A stretch of 13,377 nucleotides of DNA from DATKMS01 sp041497995. Its GTDB lineage: Bacteria; Desulfobacterota; Binatia; HRBIN30. Of the stretch, positions 1-9,000 are shown in pieces; position 1 is the first letter of the stretch; each line of letters opens with the position of its first letter. The notes under the pieces are model-generated. The model made no database searches. It was given only the letters and a program-made list of their open reading frames with translations, and had not been told where the DNA came from. Where the stretch lies: NCBI GenBank assembly GCA_041497995.1, contig JBGQHM010000175.1, positions 1 through 13,377 on the forward strand, written 5' to 3'. Both the position numbers and the translations under genes were made by a program.

Positions 1-74
1 ATTTCGATGAGTTGCGTCCGGCGAGCGGCGGCAGTGAGCCGTCCCCTCGCGACTGATGAATTTCGCTGCAGCAT
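1..74 (-). CDS. TetR-family transcriptional regulator, N-terminal fragment
   Basis: Reading the minus strand from an ATG at 74 down to the window edge gives 24 codons. The stretch RLTAAARRTQLIE at residues 12-24 is the classic lead-in to the first helix of TetR N-terminal DNA-binding domains, just before the usual aromatic/Ala 'A..lF' segment. The rest of the gene lies outside the window, so the ligand domain is unknown. It is divergent from the desaturase at 174, and the 99 bp between the two start codons contain four 15-bp-phased repeats. This is the usual layout for a TetR repressor that controls itself and the neighbouring gene. No good ribosome binding site precedes the ATG. Known family: TetR repressors often control desaturase and lipid genes (for example DesT). 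Inferred: this one controls the desaturase. The short length limits certainty. Confidence 0.68.
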   Translation of the reverse strand, partial: MLQRNSSVARGRLTAAARRTQLIE

Positions 75-75
75 G

Positions 76-104
76 TTGACATGGGTACTACGCTCGCGTA
101 GGTT
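76..104 (+). promoter_or_regulatory. Candidate sigma-70 promoter for the desaturase
   Basis: A perfect -35 hexamer TTGACA (76-81) is followed after 17 bp by TAGGTT (99-104), a weak -10 that matches the consensus at three positions. The -10 lies inside the first full CGTAG repeat, so a protein bound there would block transcription. The -35 hexamer begins just two bases beyond the divergent regulator's start codon (72-74). Confidence 0.35.
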
Positions 105-139
105 ACGCAACCGTAGGCTACGACAACGTAGCCGTAGCC
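85..139. promoter_or_regulatory. 15-bp-phased tandem repeats, probable TetR operator
   Basis: The pentamer CGTAG starts at 97, 112 and 127, exactly 15 bp apart. TACG starts at 89, 104 and 119, also 15 bp apart. The units are GTACTACG (85-92, partial), CGTAGGTTACG (97-107), CGTAGGCTACG (112-122, a perfect 11-bp palindrome) and CGTAGCCGTAG (127-137). They lie between a divergent TetR-type gene and the desaturase and cover the candidate -10 region of the desaturase promoter. Repression by an oligomeric TetR dimer array is the simplest reading. The binding protein itself is inferred. Confidence 0.6.
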
Positions 140-173
140 ACCGAAGAAGGCGCGGCCACAGGGGAGACGGGAA

Positions 174-1238
174 ATGATGGAAACAACCGCTAGCCAGTAC
201 GAGCAGCACACGGTCCAACACTACGCGCGCGAGGTGCGTGCCCACCTGCCGGCAGCAGTCTTTCGGCGGACGCCCAGCCGCCTGCTCTGGCTGCCGCTGC
301 ATCTCGGCATCATTGCCGGCATGGCGGCGGTGGTCATCATGGCGCACCCGCCATGGTACGTGAACGTGCTGTGCGCGATCGTCGCCGGCCACAGCTGGGG
401 GTGCTTGGGATTCCTGGCGCACGAGGCAATGCATCACGCGCTGGTGCAGAACCGTCTGATCGAGCGGCTCGTCGGGTACTGTGGCTTCGGCCTCTACGGC
501 CTGTCACCGGCGCTGTGGAGCACGTGGCATAACCAGGCACATCACGGCAACACCGGCAAGCGGGTCGCCGACCCTGATGGCTTCGGAGATCTGCGCTTCT
601 GGCAGAAGAACGCCGTGGTGCGCGCGCTCGAGACGCTCACCCCTGGCTCTGGGTACAAGCGCAGCGGCGCCTTCTTGTTCATCTGGTTCTCGCTGCATTC
701 GCTGCTGGTGTTGGTGTTTCACAGTCAGCGCAACGACTACTACAGCCGCGTCTCACGCCGGGTCGTGTACGCGGAGTCGGCCGCGATGCTGGCCTTCTGG
801 GTCACGGTCGCGTACCTGGTCGGTCCCTACGCCTTTCTCTTTATCTACGTCGTCCCCGTCCTCGTCGCCAATGCGGTGGTCATGTCGTACATCTCCACCA
901 ACCACTTTCTGAACCCGTTGACGGAGACCAACGATCCGCTCGCCAACGCTCTGTCGGTGACCAACCCACGCTGGCTCGAAGTGCTGCACTTGCAGTTTGG
1001 CTACCATGTCGAGCACCACGTCTTCCCCACTCTCAGCGGTCGTTACGCGCCGGCCGTTCGTGACGCACTCGTGCACCTCTACGGTGACCGCTACCTGACG
1101 ATGACCCATGCACGCGCGCTGCGACTGCTGTACACACGGCCGAAGGTGCACGCGACGCACGACACGCTCGTGGATCCGCGGACCGGCGCCGTCTTCAACG
1201 CCCTAGCGCCGGGCGATCTGTCGATGGCGGCGTTATAG
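174..1238 (+). CDS. Membrane fatty acid desaturase
   Basis: This 354-residue integral membrane protein of the fatty acid desaturase superfamily would insert a double bond into an acyl chain using a di-iron centre, electrons from a redox partner and oxygen. The three histidine boxes are clear: HEAMHH (83-88), HNQAHH (119-124) and HVEHH (278-282, in QFGYHVEHHVFP). An extra conserved-looking His sits in STNHF (244). Hydrophobic segments lie at about 38-57, 62-82, 165-182, 199-216 and 218-240, with the His boxes on one face. The start is MM at 174/177, preceded by GGGGAG (161-166) at suitable spacing. It is divergent from a TetR-type gene and preceded by phased repeats, so transcription is probably repressor controlled, perhaps in response to acyl-CoA composition. 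Regiospecificity and substrate cannot be read from the sequence. Confidence 0.9.
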   Translation: MMETTASQYEQHTVQHYAREVRAHLPAAVFRRTPSRLLWLPLHLGIIAGMAAVVIMAHPPWYVNVLCAIVAGHSWGCLGFLAHEAMHHALVQNRLIERLVGYCGFGLYGLSPALWSTWHNQAHHGNTGKRVADPDGFGDLRFWQKNAVVRALETLTPGSGYKRSGAFLFIWFSLHSLLVLVFHSQRNDYYSRVSRRVVYAESAAMLAFWVTVAYLVGPYAFLFIYVVPVLVANAVVMSYISTNHFLNPLTETNDPLANALSVTNPRWLEVLHLQFGYHVEHHVFPTLSGRYAPAVRDALVHLYGDRYLTMTHARALRLLYTRPKVHATHDTLVDPRTGAVFNALAPGDLSMAAL

Positions 1239-1260
1239 ACTGCGGGGTCTGCGAGAAGGA

Positions 1261-1644
1261 TTAGCTGCGCCGCGCGTCGACGCTCCAGATTCCAGAACCG
1301 TGTGCGGCAATGAACAGGAATATGAAGCAATAGAGCACGGCGAGCTCGCCCTGGTTCGAGATCGGCAGCAGCGCCTTCGTGCCGTGGGCCAGCCAATAGG
1401 CCGCCGCCATCAGACCGCTGGCGATGAACGCCGCCCAACGCGTCAGCAACCCGAGCGCGACGAGCGCGCCACCCACCAGCTCGATCGAGCCGGCGCCGTA
1501 GATCACAAAGGCCGGCGCCTCAGGCGGTGGTGCGGTTGGAAAGTGAAAGAGCTTGGAGAGCCCATGACACAGAAAGAGCCCGCCCGTGATGATCCGCAGT
1601 AGTGCATAGGTCTGCGCGCTGTAGGGTCTCATGAAGTCCGCCAT
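1261..1644 (-). CDS. DoxX-family membrane protein
   Basis: This 127-residue four-helix membrane protein of the DoxX/DoxD type has family landmarks in order: LLRIITGGLFLCHGLSKLF (15-33), ELVGGALVALGLLTRWAAF (55-73) and NQGELAVLYCFIFLFIAAHG (97-116), ending in GSGIWSVD. The ATG at 1644 was chosen over an ATG at 1677 because AGGGAGGT (1651-1658, minus strand) lies 6 nt upstream; a further ATG at 1632 is too far from that site. Known family: DoxX-like proteins are small quinone- or thiol-redox-linked membrane proteins, often of unclear function. It is tail to tail with the desaturase (22-bp gap) and divergent from the P450 (105-bp gap), so it is not in an operon with either. A specific role cannot be assigned. 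Confidence 0.85.
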   Translation of the reverse strand: MADFMRPYSAQTYALLRIITGGLFLCHGLSKLFHFPTAPPPEAPAFVIYGAGSIELVGGALVALGLLTRWAAFIASGLMAAAYWLAHGTKALLPISNQGELAVLYCFIFLFIAAHGSGIWSVDARRS

Positions 1645-1650
1645 CCTCGC

Positions 1651-1658
1651 ACCTCCCT
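1651..1658 (-). promoter_or_regulatory. Ribosome binding site deciding the DoxX start
   Basis: AGGGAGGT on the minus strand, 6 nt before the ATG at 1644. This near-perfect Shine-Dalgarno sequence favours the 127-residue product over the longer reading from 1677. Confidence 0.75.
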
Positions 1659-1749
1659 CTTTCCCGCGCACTATCATGTCGCGGCTTTTGAAAACACCCG
1701 CCGCGCCGCCTCGACAGCCGCAATTGTGCCGGGCTAAGTAGCGTCCGAC

Positions 1750-3069
1750 ATGGGCGCGTTCCTCAAGCCGCTTCCGGAAGTGACTCCCCTACCGCCGCGA
1801 GCGGCGGGACTCCTGCCGTGGGTTGGCGCTGGGCTGGGGCTACTGCGCAACCCGTCGGAGTTCTTTCGCCGCACCCGGGAGCGTCTCGGTGACACCTTCA
1901 TCCTCGATGCGTTCGGCTATCGACTGTTCTGCATGTTCTCGCCGCGCGGCGTGCAGCAGCTCTATGCCCTTGCCGAAGCGCAGGCGAGCTTCGGTCTGGC
2001 CACCTTCGAGCTGGTGCTCAAGCGCAAAGTGCCGATCGAGTTGCTCGCCGGCCGCCGCACGCTGCCGCACAACCTCTTCGGGCGCCAAGAGACAGAGGAC
2101 TATCTCGATTGCCTCGAGGAAGCCGTGCGCCTGCAAATCAACGAGCTCGGGGAGCACGGCCGTTGCGAAATCTTCACGACCATGCGGCGGCTCGGTCACC
2201 GCCTCGGGCTCTCCTGCTGGGCGGGTCGCGAGGCGGCGGCACCGCCGTATCTGGATCGGCTGATTCCGCTCTTCGAGCAGCTCGATTCCGGCGACTCCTT
2301 CGTACGGCCGGCGCAGGCGTTCGTCACCATGGCGACGCGCAAGGTGCGCGAGCGCCACGCCATGCGGGGCATCGAACGGATGTTCGCGGAGATTCTGCAA
2401 CGGCGTCAGCGTGTCGGGACACCGGTCGGGGACTACCTGGAGCGCATCAATAATGCGTTCGCCGATCTGCCGCCGGGCGAGCGTGAGATCAACACGGCGC
2501 GCGACGTCATGGTGCTGCACATGGGCGCGCAGTCCAACCTCTACGCGGCGCTGGCGTGGACCCTGGCCAACCTCCTGCTGCACCCCGAGCATCTGCAGCG
2601 CGTGCGCACCGGTGACGACGCACTGTTGGAGCAGTGCGCCAACGAGTCGATCCGCATGGCGCAGCGCTCGATCACGCTGCGGCAGGTGCTGTCGCCGCTC
2701 ACGCTGTCCGTCGAATCCGGCACGTACGAGCTGGCACCCGGCGTGATGCTGACGACGATGCTCCCGGTCAACAACACCAGCGCGGCGCCCGGCCTCGACT
2801 ACTTCGACCCGCGACACTACGACGGCCGCCGTCTGGCCAGGGACGTGCCGCTGCCCGCCCGAGAGTTGGTGAGCACTTTCGGACACGGCATTCATTCGTG
2901 CCCGGCGCAGCGCTTCTCGATCTCGGCCATCCGGATTGCGATGCGTCGGCTCGTCGAGCGTTACGACTTGCAACCGCACTTCACGGCGGTGACGCCGCGG
3001 TCGCACCAGATTGGCGGCGTCGCGCGCGCCGCTCACCCGTGCGTCGTATCGTACGCGCGACGCGCGTGA
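1750..3069 (+). CDS. Cytochrome P450, CYP7/CYP8-like features
   Basis: This 439-residue haem-thiolate monooxygenase has the K-helix ExxR as ESIR (299-302), a meander-like FDPRHYDGRRL (352-362) and the haem loop FGHGIHSCPAQRF (377-389) with Cys384 as the expected iron ligand. The N-terminus, a proline-rich PLPPRAAGLLPWVGAGLG followed by NPSEFFRRTRERLGDTF, resembles the entry of CYP7/CYP51-type enzymes and has no long membrane anchor. Two oddities are visible. The I-helix reads HMGAQSNLYAALAW (257-270), where the usual acidic-Thr pair that handles oxygen is absent and an Asn (263) occupies the region, as in CYP7/CYP8. The usual Gly two residues after the haem Cys is Ala. No ferredoxin or reductase gene is nearby. 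The Shine-Dalgarno sequence upstream of 1750 is weak, so the start rests on the N-terminal motif. Substrate is unknown; a sterol or fatty acyl derivative is only a guess. Confidence 0.88.
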   Translation: MGAFLKPLPEVTPLPPRAAGLLPWVGAGLGLLRNPSEFFRRTRERLGDTFILDAFGYRLFCMFSPRGVQQLYALAEAQASFGLATFELVLKRKVPIELLAGRRTLPHNLFGRQETEDYLDCLEEAVRLQINELGEHGRCEIFTTMRRLGHRLGLSCWAGREAAAPPYLDRLIPLFEQLDSGDSFVRPAQAFVTMATRKVRERHAMRGIERMFAEILQRRQRVGTPVGDYLERINNAFADLPPGEREINTARDVMVLHMGAQSNLYAALAWTLANLLLHPEHLQRVRTGDDALLEQCANESIRMAQRSITLRQVLSPLTLSVESGTYELAPGVMLTTMLPVNNTSAAPGLDYFDPRHYDGRRLARDVPLPARELVSTFGHGIHSCPAQRFSISAIRIAMRRLVERYDLQPHFTAVTPRSHQIGGVARAAHPCVVSYARRA

Positions 3070-3078
3070 ACGACGCGG

Positions 3079-3091
3079 GTGCGCCGCGCAC
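3079..3091. terminator. Small hairpin between convergent P450 and glucan synthase
   Basis: The 24-bp gap between two facing stop codons contains GTGCG-CCG-CGCAC (3079-3091), equally drawn as TGCGC-C-GCGCA. There is no T-run on either side, so it may only help separate the converging transcripts. Weak call. Confidence 0.22.
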
Positions 3092-3093
3092 GC

Positions 3094-6000
3094 TCATCCC
3101 AGGATGACGCGCACTCGGTGAGTGGCGCCGTCGTCGCTCAACGGAATCGGCGCGCCGGTGCCCGCCAGCAGCACGCCGTCGACCTCCACACGGGTGACAC
3201 CGCGGCTGACGCCGCGTGGATTCTCCACGGCGATGTCGTAACGCGCGGAGTAGTAGCGGAACGCAAGCTCGAAGCGGCGCCAGGCCGTCGGGATGCACGG
3301 GTCGAGGAGCAGCGTCGCGCCGCGCACGCGGAAGCCGAGGATCCATTCGAGGCCCGCCCGATACATCCACGCGGCCGAGCCGGTGTACCAGGTCCATCCG
3401 CCGCGCCCAACGTGCGGGGCAGTAGCGTACACGTCGGCAGAGACGACGTACGGCTCCACCTTGTAACGATGCACGGCGGCCCGCGTGTTGGCGTGATTGA
3501 TGGGATTCAGCATCGACAACAGGTCAAAGGCCTGGTTGCCGTCGCCGAGCATCGCGAAGGCAATCACCGACCACAGGGCCGCATGGGTGTATTGGCCGCC
3601 GTTCTCGCGGATGCCGGGCGGGTACCCCTTGATGTACCCTGGGTCGAGCCGCGTCTGGTCGAACGGCGGAGTGAAGAGGAGAAGGAGTCCATCCGTGCGC
3701 CGCACGAGCTGCTCGTCCACCGCCGCCATGCCCCTCGCACTGCGCGCGGGATCCGCGGCTCCAGAGATCACCCCCCACGACTGCGCAATCGAATCGATGC
3801 GGCATTCGTCGCTCGCTGCGGAGCCGAGCACCGTACCGTCATCGAAGTAGCCTCGCCGGTACCAGTCACCGTCCCAGCCTTCTCGCTCGAGCGACTCACG
3901 CAGCGCGCGAACGTGCTGGCGCCACAGCGTGGCACGCGGCAGCTCGCCGCGCGCTTCCGCCAGGGGAGCGAACGCCGAGAGTGCGGCGTGCAGGAACCAG
4001 CCGAGCCACACACTCTCGCCCCGACCTGCTTCGCCGACCCGGTTCATGCCGTCGTTCCAGTCTCCCGTGCCGATCAGCGGAAGTCCGTGCGCACCAGTCG
4101 TCAGGCTTCGATCAAGAGCGCGCGCGCAGTGCTCGAAGAGCGTGCCGCGCTCCTCGGCAACCATCGGCTGGAAATATGCCTCGGGCTCATCGGCGCGCAG
4201 GGCCTGGCCTTCGAGGAACGGAGCCATCTCGTCAAGTACTGCGAGATCGTTTGTGACCTTTACGTAGTTGGCTGCGACGTAGGGCAACCAGATGAGGTCG
4301 TCGGAGATGCGCGTGCGCACGCCCTGGCCCGATGTCGGCAGCCACCAGTGCTGCACGTCACCCTCGCTGAACTGCCGCGCGGCGGCGCGCAGCAGATGCG
4401 TTCGGGCCAGTTCCGGCTTCGCGAGCGTCAGCGCCATCACGTCCTGGAGCTGGTCGCGGAAGCCGTACGCGCCGCTCGCTTGGTAGAACGCCGAGCGCGC
4501 CCACAGCCGACAGGCGAGTGTCTGATAGAGCAGCCAGCGGTTGAGCAGGATGTCCAGCGAACGATCGGGGGTCTTCACCTGCACCGCACCGAGCACGTCG
4601 TCCCAATGCCGGATGACCGCGCCGAATACCGAGTCGAGGTCGGCAGTGCGATAGCGCGTGATCAAGGAGAGCGCGTCCGCCTTCGACGCCGCCTCGCCGA
4701 GAAAGAAGATGACCTCGGCCCAACCGTTCGGCTTGAGCTCGAGCTGCGTCTGCAGGGCACCGCAGGGGTCGAGACCGGCGCCGACTCGACCGGAGAGCGG
4801 CGCGCCGCCAGCCAGTGCGTCCGGGTGCTCGAGCGTGCCGTTGCGGCCGATGAATTCCGTCCGATCGCCAGTCCATGCGCGTTGCCGCCCGGCGAGATCA
4901 GCGAAGGCGACGCGCCCGCCGAACTCGTTGCTCCACGGATTGCGGGCCAGCATCGCGCCGGTCTCCGTATCCATCTCGGTTATGATGAACGGCGCCGAGG
5001 CGCCGCGCGACGTGCCGAGTACCCACTCGACGTACGCCGTGACCGAGAGGCGACGCGATCGGCCCGACTGGTTCTGGACCTTCAGGCGCACGATCTTGAT
5101 CGGGTCGTCGACCGGCACGTACTGCAGCAACTCGAGTGCGATGCCGTGCGCGGTGTGCTCGAAACGGCTGTAGCCCTGGCCGTGTCGGGCGATGTATGGC
5201 CCGGCCTCCTCGCGAATCGGCAACGCCGTTGGCGTCCAGAGCGCTCCGTTATCTTCGTCGCGCACGTAGATCGCCTCTCCGGGGCGGTCACTGACCGGAT
5301 CGTTCGACCAGGGTGTGAGCTGATGCTCGCGACTGTTGACGGCCCACGTGTAGCCGCTGCCCTCGGTCGACACGTGGAATCCAAATGAAGGGTTCGCGAT
5401 CACGTTGATCCACGGCGCGGGGGTCCACTGCCCCTCGCCGAGGATCGTGACATACTCTCGCCCGCCACCGGTGAAACCTCCAAGGCCGTTGAAGAACTCA
5501 AGCTCCGATGGTGGCGGCGTTGCGGCGGGTGGAGGAGTCGACCTGCCCCGGACCACTTCCTTGGTCGCAAGGGGGGACGACAGCCGCCACAGCGATCGCG
5601 CCGCCACGGGCGCCGTCGGCAGCACGGCTTCCTCGAGGCGTTTCACCTGCTCGGCGAGGCTGCCGCGGCGACTCACGAGCGCCGCGCGCGCCGCGGTGCG
5701 GAGCAGGTTCCGCACGTCCAGCGAAATCAGGTCGGCGCGCAGGGCGAACACGTTACCGCGGGCGCCCTCTCCCTCAGGGCGCGGCCGCGACTGGCTTGTC
5801 CGCACCAGCGCCTCCACGGACGCTTGGAGATCCTGAGCGTATGAGGTGGGCCGTTCATTCAGGATCACCAGATCGACAGCCAGCTGCTTCAGGCGCCAGT
5901 ATTCGTGGGCGCGGAGCAGCTGGCGAACGATCTCCAGCTCCTCGACTTCGTCGATCCGCACCAGGACCATCGCCACGTCGCCGGAGATCCCGTGGGCCCA

Positions 6001-9000
6001 GAGCGCCGACTGTCCACGCTCGTTGCGTTTGAGCACGTCGGACGACGGTCGCAGCGTGGGGTCGGAATAGAGCACGTGGTTGGCGAGCCGCTGGAAGAGC
6101 TGGGCTTCGTCGGGACCGATGCCGAGATGATGGAGCTGGACCTGGGCTTGCGTCCACGCCAGAGTCACCGCGCGTTCGAAGGCCGTCGGATCGAGGTGCT
6201 TATCGGCGAGGTCGAGCGCCTCGCTGCGCGACGGCGCGATCAGCGTCCAGAACGCCACGCGCGCCGTCGCGCCCGGCGGAATCCGCACGCGGCAGCGCAG
6301 GCTGAAGATGGGATCGAGTGTGGCGCCGACGGTGTTGGAGAGCGGACGGCCGTCGCTCACCGCGATCGGCTTGCGGATCTCGTGACCGCGCCCGAGAAAC
6401 CGCGCCCGGTCGGTCTCGTATTGCTGATCGCCGACGCTCTCGCCCTCGACGACGGCGAGGTGTGCGGCCCAGACCTCGGGCTCTGCGGGCGCGCGCCGCC
6501 GCCGCGTGGCGAGCAGCGCGCCCACAGCGGCGACGAACTCCGTGTGCACGAAGAGCTTCGAGAAGGCCGGGTGGGCGGCGTCCGCCACGGGCGGTGCCAA
6601 TACGATCTCGGCATACGAGGTCAGCTCGATCTCGCGGGCGCGGCTGCCGAGGTTCGACACCGATACGCGGCGCACTTCGGCATCGTTCTCCGCAGAGACC
6701 GCCAGCTCGAGCGCCGTCGTGATCGTCCCGTCGCGGCGGACGATTTCGGCACGATCCTCCGCGAACTCCACCTCGTAGCTGTCGGGCTCGACGCCGCTCG
6801 GTTGGTACCCCGCCGACCACGTATCGCCGCTGCGCGTATCGCGCAGGAAGACGTAGCTGCCCCAGGAATCGCACGTGGCGTCCTCGCGCCAGCGCGTCAC
6901 GGCGAGGTCGCGCCAGCGACTGCATCCCGAGCCGGCCGCAGTGATCATCACCGCGTACCGTCCGTTCGATAGCAGGTGCGTTCGGGGAACCGGATCATGG
7001 GGAGAGTGGAACCGCCGCGGCAACCGCGGCACGAGGTCGCGCACGTTGGCGGCAGCCGTCACCTCTTCGGCGCGGGGGCGCGCGACCGCGACGTCGCGCG
7101 GCGTCCGTTCCTGCAGCAAGAGCTCGGTTGCTTGAATGATCGGCTCGGCGTGAAAGCGAGCCCGCATCGCCCCATCGTGGAGAGCGTTGTCGATCGCGAC
7201 CACGGTCATCCCTTGATGATGCGCCATGTAGGCGCGGACGATCGCCACCGGCTCGTCTTCGGGAAGCCGCGTCGGTGTGTAGTCCAGCGCCTCGCAGAAG
7301 CCGTAGCTGCCACGGCCGCCGGCGGCAGCCAGCCGTGAGAAATTCTGCGCCGCGCCTTCCGGATCTACCATCGCCGCCAACGCTGTGGCGTAGGGAGCCA
7401 CGACGGCGTCCTCGCTGAGCCCGCGTTTGAGGCCGAGGCCAGGCACGCCGAAATTCGAGTACTGATACGTCAGCTCCAGATCGCGCGCATTGTACGCGGA
7501 CTCCGAGACGCCCCACGGCACGCCCAGCTCGGCGCCATATTTCATTTGCCTACGGACGACGAGGCGGCTGGTCTGCTCTAGCAGGCTGCCCTTCGGCGCG
7601 CGCATCACCAGTGACGGCATCAGGTACTCGAACATCGAGCCCGACCATGAGATGAGCGCCGAGCCGCGGTCGACCGGCGTCAGGGCACGCCCGAGCCGAA
7701 ACCAGTGCCGCGCCGGCACGTCGCCCTTGGCGATGGCGACGAAGCTCGCCAGACGCGCCTCGGAGGCGAGTAGGTCATAACAGCTGGGATCGAGGCGACC
7801 TTCCACGACTTGGTACCCGATCGAGAGGAGCTGCCGCGCCGGGTCGAAGAGAAAACCAAACTCCATGGCATCGAACATGTTCCCGGCAAGCTCGCCCAGC
7901 GCCGTGAGACGCCGCTCGAGCGATCGGGCCGTGTGAGCGGACTGCTCGAACGCCTCGATCAGCGCGTCGGCGTGCACGAGCCGGTCGTCCCTGCCGTCGA
8001 TCTGCGCCGCGAGCTCCGCCCGGTGTCGGGCCAGGATCTCGATGGCCATCATGCAGCGGTCCGGCAGATCAACTAGCGTTGGGATCACGTCGAAGCAGGA
8101 TCGCAGCGCCTCCTCTGGAGAGCTGTGTCCGTCCGCTTCCGGCGTGCCGATGAGTGCGGCATCGCGAAAGACAAGCCGTGCCCAGGGCATCAACCGAGCG
8201 AGGTCGCGCGCGTGGCTCTCAATGGACGCGCGCAGCGCTTCCGCCCAGGTCAGCACGTCAGTGGCGGCGTCGGCGCGAGCGGCGTCGCCGAGTTCCTCGG
8301 TCAGGATCTGCGCGATGTCGGCGACGGTGTCGGCAAGGAGCACCAGTTCCGCCAGCTGTCCGGCCACGCCTGCCGGTGTGGAAGGAGCCGACCGGAGCGC
8401 AGCGGCGAGAGCGTCGAGGGCTTCGTGCAGCTGCTTGCGCGTCACCGTTTGCGTTCGCCGGTCGTCGGCAAGCCCACGCAGGCCTTCGTATGTGAGCCCC
8501 AACGCGTCCTCGATGCCGGGCAGCCAGTGCGGATTCACCACGGGACCCCGGATCATGTCCCGACAAGCGTTGCGCAGCGCGATCAGATGCCCCGCGAGGT
8601 TGCCGCTATCTACGGAGGACACGTACTTGGGCTCGAGCGGACGACGGTCGCGCGTGTCGTACCAGTTGTAGAAGTGGCCACGGAAACGCTCGAGCCCGTT
8701 CATCGTCTCGAGCGTGGCGTGCAGCCGCTCCGCCGCGTCGAGCGTACCCAGCCAGCCGAAGTCACGGGCGGCGACGACGGAAAGAAGGTACAGCCCGAGG
8801 TTCGTCGGGGACGTCCGATGGGCCACCACCGGCTTCGGATCCTCTTGAAAATTGTCGGGAGGGAGGCTGTGATCGTCCGCCGTCACAAACGTCTCGAAGA
8901 AGCGCCACGTGCGCCGCGCGATCAATCGCAGTGTATACGCGTTCGCAGCCGAGACCGGTGTCGGGCCTGCCACGGGTGGCGGGCGACTGGCAAACTGCGC

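Noticed and set aside
3..56. A plus-strand open end reading FDELRPASGG... to a stop at 54-56, as the tail of an upstream gene
   Set aside because: The minus strand of the same bases encodes a recognisable TetR start (RLTAAARRTQLIE) with an ATG. Both cannot be right, and the TetR reading also explains the operator-like repeats.
3079..5388. A 769-codon open frame on the plus strand opposite the glucan synthase
   Set aside because: It is antisense to the well-supported GH94 region. It is rich in Arg, Ala and His with no domain, as expected when GC-rich codons leave the opposite frame open.
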